Positions 1-11,467 of a stretch of DNA of 64,000 nt are shown one piece after another. Every line of letters begins with the position of its first letter. Position 1 is the first letter of the stretch. This stretch comes from Cubamyces lactineus (lineage: Eukaryota > Basidiomycota > Agaricomycetes > Polyporales > Polyporaceae). The DNA lies in assembly GCA_022376465.1 (NCBI GenBank), contig JACDTU010000011.1, positions 558,001 through 622,000 of the forward strand. The letters run 5' to 3'. The notes under the pieces were generated by a model. The model saw only the letters and a program-made list of their open reading frames with translations. It did no database searches and was not told where the DNA came from. The translations under genes and the position numbers were made by a program.

Positions 1-1351
1 AACGACATTGGACGCCTTAAACAGTACGCCCGGCGTGTGCAGCACGTCCGTCTACCCCACGAATGCAAGCATCTACCGTCAAACGCCACGACTCACCATA
101 TTACACCCAACATCATCACGGCTTGCAGAGCTCTATAATGCCCTGCCTGGTGAGCTCCTCTTGCCTAACCTCGAAACCCTCTACATCAGTCTCGGTGAGA
201 ATGCGGTCTTTCTCCACAATCTCCATGTCCTATGCGGCCCGAGACTGCGCGAGTTGCGATAGGCCTACTATTATTCGAAACAGGCTATCCAGGGTCTGGA
301 AGGAGTCGAGGAGGCCATCGCCCCCCTTTCTGCGTAGTCTCCCGGGCTAGAGCGGTTTGTTACGACCTTGCCTCCTACTGCATCGCTCCAGCTCGCACCT
401 GTAATATCCAGCGTTCTCTGCAACTTGCACCACTTGGTACGCGTGCGGATGGACAATGCCCCAATCACCGCATCGCTGCTTCTCCATTTGGCGCAGCTCC
501 CTTCGCTGCAGACTCTTCGTGCAAACACCAGCACCATTACGCAGGACGAATGGCAGCCTCCAGGGGCTTCCGACGGCTCAGCACTCGGCGTGTGCTTCTC
601 TCGACTTGTGGAGCTGGCTCTCACCCACCAATCGATGTTGACTGCATCCCTCTCTATCATCAAAGCCTTGCATTCTCCAGCCCTGCAATCGATGTCCGTG
701 ACAGTCCGAGACGGCACGATTTCCACGCGCTTGCTCAAAGAGCTTTTTGAGGCTCTCGTGGCTTCCCCAGCGAAACTAAATCTCAGATCAGTCTACGTCG
801 AAGGAGACCGGCTCGAGGAAGACGACGCTGTTACTTCTGACACCCTCTCGCCTCTCGCTACCTTGCGTGGCCTCACAAGGGTAGCAGTCTGGGTTCGCGG
901 CCGTTTCGAGATTGACAACAGCGCAATGGCTGTGATAGCTTCTGCGTGGCCGTGCATTTAGGAACTTACACTCGGTCCAGAGGTTATCGACGAAAGTTTC
1001 ACATCTCCGCTTGACCTCGTCGGCCTGCTGCCGCTTGCCCGGAGGTGCCCAGCATTGACCACGCTCGCCGTGGCCATCCACGCAGACGCCCTGCGCATCC
1101 CACATTCGTACCACGCCCACCGACCAGGGAAGGGCAGCACGCAGACCGCGCTGACGTCGCTCGACGTGGGGCAATCGAGAATTCATGACGAGGTCGTCGT
1201 CGCGTCGTTCCTGTCGGACGTGTTCCCGGACCTGCACAGAGTTGTGGATACGATCCCGGATAAGCCTGTTAGGTGGATGACGCTGATGCCGAGTGGCTGG
1301 AGGGCGGTGGGATGGTACTACATTCCGATGTTTGTGCGTCTGCGCAAATAG
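1..1351 (+). pseudogene. Decayed F-box/LRR-type protein gene, cut by the left edge
   Basis: Several open stretches give leucine-rich text of the kind found in mushroom F-box proteins, for example LLPNLETLYISL (about 162-197), LLLHLAQLPSLQTLRA (about 475-525) and LARRCPALTTLAVAIHA (about 1034-1084). Three in-frame TAG codons, at 260-262, 347-349 and 959-961, interrupt one frame that otherwise stays open from about 60 to the terminal TAG at 1349-1351. The text before and after each stop is still protein-like. At the far left an F-box-style stretch (RLKQYARRVQHVRL, 16-57) lies in another frame, so a frameshift between about 50 and 100 is also needed. I saw no GT-AG intron that removes the stops. 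The most likely reading is a pseudogene whose 5' part lies outside the window. A sequencing artefact would have to explain four separate lesions. Confidence 0.65.
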
Positions 1352-1776
1352 GAGCGCGGATGGGCGAAGCGGTCTCAACAGCGTGGGGCCCCTACTCCGA
1401 GGGTATGAGGACTGGTGTACTGACAGTTCGTGCTTCAATGCGCGATATCTGGGGAGCGTTTCCTCAAAGACCATGCATGTTAGCCTTCCGAGCGTCCGCG
1501 TAGTGTAGCGCCCTACGAGTCCCATAATGTAACTGCGCACGTAGCGGTGGCATATAAACTAGATGTGAATCAACCACGGAATCAATCTGCACAAATCCAC
1601 AGTGGGTCATTAACGTTCGCACAAATATCGCGAGATACGCATTCAAATGCGGCACACACCTGTCTCCATCATGGACGACCGCGAGATCGTGTCGGGCGTG
1701 CCTCCTGCGCCGAACGCGGCGCGCTGTAGGTCCTGCACGTACTTCTGCGGCGACGCTGTCCGTCGCCGGTCCGTCG

Positions 1777-2394
1777 TCAACATCGCGAACAGTAACGATA
1801 GGTAGAAAGAGGCGGGATGCAGGAGAAGGCATGGTGACCGTATGGCATGGGTAGCCCGTACAATCCAGTAGACAGCGATGCCGGGATCCCGGCGTGAACT
1901 ACCGCAGGAACTAGTGACCGTCGAGTCCCCGAGTACGCCAGCTTGTAGAACACTTCGCGCTTCGCGATACACGCTTCACGCGTACGCTTCGAAAGCTGCC
2001 AGTCCGAACAAGACGACTCACAAGTCACCCGCTCCTCCCTCTCCCTCCGCACCATCTCCTGCGTCATCGCCAGCATCCGCGCGAGCTGTTCCTGCACGCT
2101 TATCGTACGCGCCCGCTCCTTCGCATCGCGCTTCTCCGCGAGTGCGCACCGTGCCGCGCACGTCGCGCTACATACGTGGATGAGGTGTCCCGTCTCTTGC
2201 ACGACGTCCGTCAGCTGCTCGAGGTGCTCTTCGAGCGAGGCCGGGGGCGCGGGAAGACGTGTAGGTGGACTGGGACTGAGCTCGGGTGTGGATTGCTTGT
2301 TGTCGGATGGGCTGGCAAGGGCCGAGGACGGGGTATGAGAGGGAGATGAGGACGAGGAAGGTAAGGGTGGAAGTGAACTTGGAGAGGTTGTCAT
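1777..2394 (-). CDS. Uncharacterised Ser/Pro-rich protein with a helical segment (3' end uncertain)
   Basis: An open frame of 205 codons starts at ATG 2394 (an in-frame ATG at 2442 is also possible). The first 70 residues are Ser, Pro and Thr rich and probably disordered. They are followed by a charged region (EEHLEQLTDVVQETGHLIH, then many Ala/Arg/Glu/Lys/Gln residues) that looks like a coiled coil. I recognise no family. After about position 1930 the text becomes less convincing. A neighbouring frame (about 1645-1820) carries plausible coding text (SLLFAMLTTDRRRTASPQK), so an unresolved intron may join the two. GTGAGT and GTACGG donors are present, but I could not fix a clean acceptor. Treat the C-terminus as unknown. 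Confidence 0.4.
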   Translation of the reverse strand: MTTSPSSLPPLPSSSSSPSHTPSSALASPSDNKQSTPELSPSPPTRLPAPPASLEEHLEQLTDVVQETGHLIHVCSATCAARCALAEKRDAKERARTISVQEQLARMLAMTQEMVRREREERVTCESSCSDWQLSKRTREACIAKREVFYKLAYSGTRRSLVPAVVHAGIPASLSTGLYGLPMPYGHHAFSCIPPLSTYRYCSRC

Positions 2395-2442
2395 TGGAGG
2401 AGTGGTGGTGGTAAGAAGGAAGTGTTCAATACACTGCTGCAA

Positions 2443-3992
2443 ACGTTCAACTCGTGTGATCGCATGTCATTGACAATGACATGCAGCCTCAGCGCATCTA
2501 GGGGCGCTTGCAACGAAGTGCGGATGGATGGATGGAATTGACCACTGTACCGACATACACAATCCTACTCTACATCCCTGCCCCCTCTCTCCCTGCGACA
2601 GACCTTTCGACAACCTGATCCAGCTTATCAACAACACATCGCGATGGCGCAAATATCCACAAGGCGCACCTGTATTCCAAGGAAGGATGTTGTGCAAGGA
2701 GATGGGCATCGATGGCTCGCGAAGAGCACAAGAGAGGAAAAAATTGCAAAAGGTGGGCCACGACAGCGCCAGAGTAGTCTGAATCGAGTTTCGCATGGGC
2801 GCGACGAGCGCACCCCATGAACGCGAGCCGCGAAGTGCACTCAAGGACGGCGCACCCGCGAAAGCACCTCTTGGCCCCGCGCACCCGCGCGAGCGAACAG
2901 GGCCGACGAGGGCGCGAGTGCGCGCCCGATCCCTGCGCCGTATCCCAAAGTCCGCGTGTGCCGCCCCTCTGCGCCGAAACGCGTCTCCGGGGCCCTCGAA
3001 GGCGGGAGCTCCGCCGCGTACCCCCGTCAAGACGGGCTCGGCGACGTCGCTCCCGGGCGCGGACTGTATTTCTGGTGCGACGCTCGGTCTGTTTAGACCG
3101 GACCCGGCAAGAGTCGATCGAGAGGGATTGGAATGCTCAGACCTTAGCCCGCTCACGAGTGTGGACGCTGGGAGGGAGCGTCCTGTACGGTGTGAGCCTC
3201 GCGGCTTTGGGGCTGTCGTGGTTGGAGGAAAACCCTTGCTGCATCGGCGAAGGCGCAATTTATGTCGGGCGCCTCCTCTCTCATGTGATCGTGACTCGCT
3301 GTAGACGCTGGCAAGTGGCGTCGGCGCTATGGCGCACTCGGCGTCGTATGCGGCATGCGCTCAAGTTCACAGTGAACCTCAAACTCTGCCATTCAGCGTA
3401 ATCCCTGTGTCGCTCCTGGTCTAAATGCCCCCTACAATGGCCCGGGTCTCATATGACAAACATGGCGAGACCTCGCGGTGAGCGCCCCATGCTGTATCTG
3501 GCTCAATCCGGTATTTCCACGCACCTGAACGGTTACCTGGGGAAGAGCATGTCGTCCGGGAGACAGCGCACCTCTCGGTTGGTCCAGGGGCACAACGATG
3601 CTGCGAACCCTCGGCAAGCCCTTGGGGACCGTTGAACGTCGATAACCAATGGCAGAGCAGATCGCAGAGCACAGTCGCTGGTTAATGAACAACTGGACTG
3701 GCGACCTGGCCGCGCAGTCGGTCGATGTTCGATGTTGGCCGGACATCGAGCAGTGATGGGCGTGGCATGGCTGTTTGCAGCTACAGCGCGATCCGTCCCC
3801 TTGGCTCATCTTGGTGGGACATCGTCTTCGACGTTGACGACCGCTCTCGCAATCGCACTCGGGGCCCACGCTCTTCTCCGGGCTCCCCGTTCATACATAA
3901 TCTCCCCTGCCAGCCCTGGCACGCTCTAATACGACCCCCACACCCGCCCTCTGTGCTACCGCTAATCTTTCGTCTCCGGCTTGACTGCTACC
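2443..3992. other. Intergenic, GC-rich, no supported gene
   Basis: The block upstream of the CFA-synthase-like gene is about 1.55 kb. Overlapping long frames exist on both strands at 2795-3401, but they are Arg/Pro/Ala-rich text of the sort GC-rich non-coding DNA gives, with no motif. The last few hundred bases are presumably the promoter of the gene starting at 3993. I see no clear TATA box there. Confidence 0.5.
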
Positions 3993-6498
3993 ATGAGCGC
4001 TCTGTTGCAAACACTTGTTAAGACAGCGTCTTCACCGCTCAAGGCGCCTCTGTGCGCCCTCGCCGAGAAGGCCGCGACAACGTAAGTGCACCATTAGACT
4101 ATTGGCGTCGTGTGCGCGCTGACGCCTCTCGCGACCCGCGCATAGTCTGCTCAAGAACATTTCCACCGGCGCGCTCATTATCTACACAGCTTCGCGTACC
4201 TACTCGTTCGGCGACGCTAGCAGAGCTCATGACGACTCCCGTCACGATCCGTCCAAGGCGCCTACTGTTGAGCTCACCGTGCGCGATGACATGTTCTGGA
4301 TTAGACTTTGCGCTATGGGCGACCTGGGCTTTGCGGAAGGGTACATGTATGGCGAAATCGACTGCGACGACCTCGTCAACGTTTTCCTGGTGCGTCTTCG
4401 CGACTGGGCCGACGAGGGCGGAGCAGGCTGCGAGGCAGTCTCGAGTTGACCTACGTTGCTGTCGCTGACGACGACGCACATCTCACCCTGACAGGTCTTC
4501 CTCGCAAATAGGGCGCAGCTGTCCGCTATCGACAGTTCCCTCTTCTCGAGGATCATGGCTCACATGCCGCAACTGGGCTTGACGGCGCATATAGTCAACA
4601 CCGTTGCGAACGCCAGAAAAAATATCAGCGCGCACTACGACATCAGCAATACCATGTTCATGGGTAAGTCCCAACCACTGGGGTTGGCTGTATGCGCCCC
4701 AACATTTGTGGCTGGCTTGCACTGCTCACTTTCTGAACGTTGCTCGGCTCCCACAGGCTTCCTGTCAGAAGACATGACCTACTCGTGCGCCATCTTCCCG
4801 GACCTCGATGGCGATCTTCGGCCCCACGTGCGCACCTCCGCTGTCTCCGAAGCGAGTACGCCCTCCCTCAGCGGCGCGTCGACTCCAAGCACGCTCGCCG
4901 GCTCTGAACCTGTGGTCAACAAGGGCATCGCCTACGACACGGTTCAACTGCCGTCTCTGTCTCCTTCCACGACGCGACGGGAGCTCAGCGACGCAGACCT
5001 GCAGAGGAAGGAGTTGGAAGACCCACTCGCGGCCGCACAGTACCGCAAGCTCCGCCATATAATACGCAAGGCGGACATACGCACCGGACACAGAGTGCGT
5101 CCGCCGTACGCGGAGCCGAATCGACATGTTGTGTGCTAATCGTTTGCACTGACAGGTCCTAGAAATTGGCTCCGGGTGGGGCGCACTCGCAATCCTAATC
5201 ACGTCTACGATCCCCGGAACGACTGTCGATACGCTCACGCTCTCGACGCAGCAGGCCGCACTCGCGCGGGCCCGCGCAGAGGCTGCGGGGCTCGCGGACC
5301 GCGTGCGCGTGCATTTGCTGGACTACCGGGACATGCCGCGCGAGTGGGAGGGTGCGTTCGACCGCGTCGTGAGCGTGGAGATGGTCGAGGCTGTCGGACG
5401 CGAGTATATGGAGGTGCGTGAGTCTATCTTGGCGTGCGCGTGCGAGTATACGGTCGTGTGTGCGTGCGAGAAAAACGGCACTGACGGGTCGGTGTGGGCG
5501 GGACGTAGACGTATTGGGCCAAGATCGACTGGGCGCTGAACAAGGAAACGGGAGCGGGCGTCGTGCAGGGTATCACCATCCCTGAGGCGCGTGAGTGGCT
5601 TTTCCGTTCTGCGACTTCGCCGCTTAAGATGTGTGCATGTGTGTACTGATTGGTGAATGGCCGTTGTCGTCAGGGTTCGAGCAATACATGCGGGAGGTCG
5701 ACTTCATCCGGAAATGGGTGCGTCGTTCACAGCGCGTGCGGGCGGAGTACTGCGCCCACCTATCCCTGTTCCAATGCTAACTCTCTACCTCCTCCGCCGC
5801 TTCTCTCCATCTCGTCCCACAGAGTACGTACCCATCCACTCTCACCCCTGCTTCCTTCTCACCCTCGGGGATCTCGGGGCCACCTTTCACCGCTGAGCAT
5901 TCGCACTGACTTTCGCTTGACAGTCTTCCCCGGGGGCTTCCTCCCAACGCTCACCTTCCTCGTCGAGACGCTCACCAAAGGCTCGCGCGGGCGGCTCGTC
6001 ATCGACGCCGTGTCCAACATTGGCCCGCACTACGCGCGCACGCTGCGCGAGTGGCGGAGGCGCTTTGAGGCGCGGTTCGAGGATACGATCGTCCCTGGTG
6101 CGTCTTCTGCTCCTGACAGGTGAGACGAGGGCCGCAGAGGGGAACTGACTGAATTTGTGTGTGTACATAGCGTTGAAGGCGGAGTATCCTGGCGTGATGG
6201 ACGCGGATGACGACAAGGCGCGCGAGGAGATCGAGGTCTTCAGGAGGAAGTGGATATACTACTAGTGCGTGCTATCTGTGTCCTGCCTGTCGCACCAGGG
6301 GCTATCGCTGATCCCCCACTTTCTTATTGGTGAAGTTGCTATTGCGAGGTCGGGTTCACCACACGGAGGTTAGGAGGTGTGTGTGTACCCAATGATGCTA
6401 TGCTGTGTTACGCTTGAGACTGACCACCGCTTGCAGACCATATAATCACCTTCTCGCGCGAGGGGAACGTCGAGTACGGGTGTCAGGTATACGAGTAG
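3993..6498 (+). CDS. Cyclopropane-fatty-acyl-phospholipid synthase-like SAM methyltransferase
   Basis: Exons: 3993-4081, 4146-4389, 4495-4663, 4757-5094, 5156-5413, 5509-5590, 5674-5717, 5823 (one base), 5924-6097, 6171-6264, 6336-6376, 6437-6498. The sum is 1596 nt, or 531 aa. Family hallmarks appear in order: HYDISNTMF (residues 158-166), LSEDMTYSCAIF, the SAM-binding motif VLEIGSGWGALA (281-292), LSTQQAALARARAEAAGLADR, SVEMVEAVGREY, ITIPEARFE, then FPGGFLPTLT from residue 410 and DAVSNIGPHYARTLREW. Known enzymes add a methylene bridge or methyl group from S-adenosylmethionine to unsaturated acyl chains of membrane phospholipids. Fungal homologues are often annotated this way without tested activity, so product chemistry is inferred. 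The start gives MSALLQTLVK with no obvious signal peptide. The gene converges with the Rif1-like gene 210 bp downstream. The oddity is the one-nucleotide exon, needed to keep the frame between RKW and FPGG. Confidence 0.9.
5823..5823 (+). other. Predicted one-nucleotide exon of the CFA-synthase-like gene
   Basis: Exon 7 ends in phase 0 after RKW at 5717. The next coding stretch begins TCTTCCCCGGGGG at 5924 and needs exactly one extra base to read FPGGFLPTLT. Between them, 5821-5825 reads AG-A-GT: an acceptor (CCCACAG, ending 5822), a single A, and a strong donor (GTACGT, from 5824). The A completes ATC, giving RKW-I-FPGG. The two flanking introns would be 105 nt (5718-5822, donor GTGCGT, branch-like GCTAACT near 5776-5782) and 100 nt (5824-5923, branch-like ACTGACT near 5905-5911). 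Joining exon 7 directly to 5924 shifts the frame. This is inferred from sequence only. Confidence 0.7.
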
Positions 6499-6708
6499 AT
6501 CTCAGCCGTTCAGTATCACACCATGGTTGTCGCTACCGCATCACCGCATGTTACGAAGTCGTAGGCATTTTGGGATTAGGATTCGTGCGCGCAGAGATAC
6601 AGTAGCGATCATAATGATAGCAATAACATACAGCCCGCGTAGCTTCAGCCACAAACTGTCCTACCGCTGAGGGTCCTTTTTTCGCAGGCCGTGTTCAGCG
6701 TGCAACGG

Positions 6709-9700
6709 TCACTCGCGCTGCTTCCCCTTCCCTTTATCCCGCCGGCTGCTCAAATTCAAACTCGAGCTTGGTCCAAGGTCCGTACTGCCCTCCCCCAGCT
6801 TCCTCGACAGCTTCTCACTCAACAGCGCCCCGAGCTTGCCTGTGAGCTCTGTCGCGGCCACGATATCGCCCACGGGCAGCTGCGACCCTTCCTCACGCAG
6901 CGCATCGTACACGTTCCGGAGCTCGTCCAGCTGTGCTGACGCTGTCCGCGCGCGGCGCAGTGCTGGCTCGGGCTCAGGTGGAGGCATGGCCAGGTGCGAG
7001 GAGGTATTCTGGAAGTGTAGGCTTGCGGGTGCAGTGTGCATGCGGAGGGGCGAGTAAGGGCGCTGGTGGAGGAGATGGTGCGAGCGCGTGTTCGGGAGGT
7101 CGTCGAAGTGGAAGTCGTCTAAGATCATGGTGTCGTCTGACGTGCACATTCAGCGCTGAGCTCGCCATCGGTTGATAGAGGATGGACATACCGCTGTGTT
7201 CGACACCATATTCGGTGTGCCGTCGATCTGATGTCTTCATGTAGCTGGGCAAAAGGGAGTCGTCGTCTGCTCCTGCGTCGGATGGTTGGCTGTCCGGTAC
7301 GACTGAGTCATCGTCTCCTGCAATGAGGTTGAGCGATAAGGTATCTACGAGCGATGGGCGAGGAAGAGCTCACCTGCCGGTCGAGGAACGTCATCTTCGT
7401 ATATCAGAGCTTCCCATGCGTCGTAGTCGTCGTCAGAGACTTCCCCAGCTGGATCTGGGACGGCAGGTGACATCGCCCGTTTCCCCTTGGACCTCGAAGT
7501 GACGCTCCGGGGTGTCGTCGACATGAATGCAGATGTGCCGTGCACCCGCCCCTTGTATGGCACATCCTCTTCTTCGAGCAGACCATTACGACCCTCAGTG
7601 GGAGAGTTTCGCAAGCTCTCGCCCATGACGCGTGTTGAACATTTCGGCGTCTGAGGCGAAGTCTCTACCTTCTGCCGCTTGAGTGGGCGGTCGAGCGGCC
7701 TTGCTGCACGCTCATGAGCAGTGCGAGAAGTATTGGGACCAGCGATAACCCGCCTGGCGCGGATAGCATCCGTCGGAGAGCTCGGCATGAAGTCAGAGCT
7801 CACATAGTGGGACGGTTTGTCGGGGGAGATCGTGAACGTTTCTCGGTGTGTACGCTTACGCTTGGTGGCCGTTGAGAGAGAAATTGTAGGAGATGTCGGC
7901 TGGAACGTGATCTCCGGGCTGACAACAGGGGAAGGTTCGAGTTCGAGTCGTCTGGAGGCAGCACGGGGTGTGGTTCGAAGCCCGAGGATCCTGGTACGAA
8001 CCTCCGCGGGAGTTATGGAATCCGACTTCACGGGAGAAGTCTGCCGAAATCGTTCGTTGAGATTCCCTTGCTACACACTGTCTAGGAAATACTACTACGT
8101 ACCTGATCGGGTGTACGGTTTGCTTGGGAATCGGTGTGCAATTCGGTGTCAAAGGAAAGGTCCTGTGACGATAGGCCCCCGAAGACATCTTGACAAGCTC
8201 GTAGGGCGGTCTTAATTTCCTCCGGGTAGGCGCCCCGCAAGTCTTCGAGGGAAGGTCGGACATGGGTCCAGAAATCATAGAAGGCTACGGGACCATCACA
8301 AGGGTCAGGAATACGGACGAATGCAGAATACAGGAAATGGGCCAGGGAGTTCAGCGCGTCAGCGGTTATCGTGGTATCTCGAAGCCTCTTGAGAGCATCG
8401 CAGTAAAGTGGCATCGCCTGTAACCAGGAATCAGATCGGCATCGCACGTGGGATGTGGTACTCTTCTAACGTACCGCATCGTTGTATTCTGCATTGATCA
8501 AGACCGCGTCCTCATCGCCAATCCACTTGGCCAAACCATCGGACAGCGCCTCTATGAATCCGATAAGAGCCCTCGCAGGACACGTTGACATGACTTTACG
8601 GATGGCCTTCAGCACCCGAAGGGCCATGGAGATTCGTTCCGGGGCATTGCAGTACAGTTCGCAGAGGAACGTGTTGATGTAGCGCAAGAATGTGGAAGGC
8701 CCCTTGGGATCGTCGGGTAGTCGTAGGCGGTCGAGCATGTGCACAGCGATGCCTGGCGCGCTGAGCAGGCTGGAACGCCTTATATCATCAAACGGTGATG
8801 ACATCGGTGGAAAGGAATGACGTACTTCTTGAACATTGCACTATTAGATAGTCCTCGGAACAACGCATCGTGTACACATAGGGGGTGTTCGGATTTGGAG
8901 GCTGCCTGTACGACGGCCTTGTCAAGGAGAGACTTCCACATATATGTCTCCTCTTCATCCATATGCCAGAATCTAGAAGCGTGTAGATGGGTTCAGTGTT
9001 CACGATAGGATGAGAGCGAATACGAACGTACCTGATCGGCGTAGCCAAGAAGTCGACATATCCCTCCCAACAAGGTTCGAGGTTCATCGATTGCCACCCT
9101 CTGGCGGCCATACGCCAAAGTTGGCGCTTCGTATCCATCATGCGGTGATCGTCGTCCGCAACAAGACGCGCTATCAACTGGGGCGAACTCGCAGACAGCA
9201 GGGAAGAGCAGAATTCGCTCCAAGCATCCCGGACATTTTCGTCGAATAAGTCGAACGAATGACGAAGGATAGCGGTGAATAGCGCTTCTGCTGCGGAGCA
9301 AAGCCAATCTTCGGAAAAGACATGGCGCATGACGGTCCAGAGGCGCAGACATAGCGTCAGAACTCGCCACTGCAGTTCGCGAGTGGGACTACGGCTATGC
9401 TCGAGGGACGAATCGTGCTCGAGGAGATCAGCAAGAACTGAAACAGCTTGTGCCGTGAAGTCAGGTGTGGTCGTGAGATGTCCCTGCTCCTGGGTAAGTT
9501 GCGTTCGCACAAGGAGTAGTCCTTGCCATGCGTGGACAAGACCGTCCTGCATAGATCAAGCGTTACCATACAGAGCAAAATGATAAATAGGTATGATCTA
9601 CTCACCGGAATACGAGAGAAATCTGAAATTGTTAGCTCCCTTTTGAACGCTAACACCAGTATAGCCATTAGGCTTCCCCAATGCGTCAAAACCTCCACCT

Positions 9701-11467
9701 CGTCTAGCGGAAGTATAACCGATGTGTTGGCATTGTTCGCGGTGCGAAGCGCAGCAATGAAAGTCTTGAATTCCGCCTTGAGAACGTGTCGTGAAAGGAA
9801 GGCTTTGACCACGATATCGTTCGGGGTCCAGTGCTCCCGAGACGCAGTAGGCCCCTCAGAACCTTGTGTAGAGGCGCCTATGCCGCTAGTCAAACGCTCC
9901 AAGATCACAATGCCTTCCCGGTAAACATCCACAGACGGGTTCGAGATCATATCTCGCAGGACGGAAATTGCCCACTCGGGGTTGATATCGGATCCAGCCT
10001 GAACCCCACATTCTATACGACCAGCAGACCGGGCCATTAAACCTGCAACAAGGGAAGCGCCTACACCCGCACGGAGCTCTTGTCGCACGATGTTGAAAGC
10101 AGCGCCCCTCGCGCTCCAGTCTGATTCATCCGCGTCATGGCGGATACGGAGAAACGCCCATACGAGACACTTCCAAGTGCAGGCGACCATATCCATAGCA
10201 GCGGGACTCTTGCTCTTGCCGATACTGCCCACTGTGTCGAGAACGAGCTTGAGTGGCCGCGTGCCGATAAATATACCCGGCCCTGACAGTATAACGAGAC
10301 AGCAGATGGTGGCAATCGCCCAGCGCGGACCACCGCTGATTGTAGCGAACGATGATTTCTCTCTCGCTGCCCGAGCGACATAGTCAGGAAGGCCAGGCGT
10401 AAGTGCATACTCCTTGCTTGTACGAGCCCCAGACAGCTGCGAACGGACGAAGCTGTGCACTGCAGCGCGAATGTTCGATATATGTAGGCTTTCCGTCGAC
10501 GGCGGAGTGGACAATATAGCGAGTGCGTAACCAGATAGTGCAACCAGAGCGTCGGTACGTGTCGATGATACCGTTGATAGTAGCTGAGAGAGCACCTCTG
10601 GTAGGAGCTTCGCAGAGTCGTAGAGGAATATGTGCGGATATGCAGATAGCATATGGTGTATGATCTGCAGGAGATCAGCTCGGTATACAATATGTCAATA
10701 TTAGTATGAAGACGTACATCACAGCCATGCAGAGGATTACTGATGGAAACTGCGAGATCGTTCATCCATTCTTGAATCCCTCTCTGGCTAGCCTGGACGA
10801 TAGCACTGTCCAACTGTAACGTAGAAAAAATCCATGCGGCGGTACGGCGTGTCTTCTCGCTATCGGGCATCGGAAGTTCGGATGAGCGTGCAATTATCAG
10901 GACGTCGTCAAGTAGCCGTCTAAGGATAGGATCTACGCGTATGTTAGAGACATGTAGAGGAGACTGTGACCGCGCCGACGTACGTGGGAATAGTCGATAC
11001 AGCACTGGCAAGCGGAAAAGGTTCGACACTAGTTGTAAGGCGTGTTGACAGAGCATAGAGGTATGTTTTGCCGCATATATTCGCTCGTCGGAGACAGTGA
11101 GATCCGGGTACGACGTGTTGGCAAGCGTGCCGAGATTAGCCACACTAGAAGTCTCAGGAAGAGGGTCAAAGAGAGCGCGACGAAGGTCTCGTTGTATGCT
11201 GCGGCTCAAAAGTGAGGCGTTGTCCCGTATATATCGAAGGGCAAGTAAGTCGTCTTCATGAGGGGATGCCCCTTGAGAGAGAGGGGCTGCGACAGCTTGA
11301 ATGCGGAGCGAAAAGGTACTGTATGCATCCAGCAGGTCATGCACTGTCAGTCCGTCGTTGGAGTTACGGTCGAGTGAAGCAATCAGAGTATCCACTGGAG
11401 AAGAGAAGTAGGAAGGGATCTTGAGAAGATTTGAATTATCGTTTGAATTCTCGGCACCTCGAGACAT
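6709..11467 (-). CDS. Large helical-repeat protein resembling Rif1 (telomere/replication-timing regulator)
   Basis: Nine exons: 11467-10718, 10664-9606, 9546-9032, 8972-8826, 8778-8475, 8417-8103, 8040-7374, 7317-7192, 7136-6709. The sum is 4311 nt, or 1436 aa, with every junction GT-AG and in phase. Residues from about 60 to 1000 are almost continuous amphipathic helix of the HEAT/ARM kind (for example LLPEVLSQLLSTV, ALVALSGYALAILS). The last 400 are disordered, Ser/Pro/Lys-rich and acidic (DDDYDAWEALIYEDD), ending in a helical segment (QLDELRNVYDALREEGSQL) and a basic KGKGKQRE tail. This order and length suit fungal Rif1, which acts at telomeres and recruits protein phosphatase 1 to restrain replication origins. 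I did not see a clear RVxF or SILK PP1-docking motif. Another HEAT-repeat nuclear protein is the main alternative. The frame is firm; the family name is moderately sure. Confidence 0.75.

Noticed and set aside
260..961. The three in-frame TAG codons as possible readthrough or recoding
   Set aside because: A frameshift at the left end also breaks the gene, there is no sign of a recoding element, and nuclear genes here use TAG as a normal stop.
2467..3401. Overlapping frames of 169-263 codons on both strands
   Set aside because: Arg/Pro-rich on both strands without motif; typical of GC-rich intergenic DNA.
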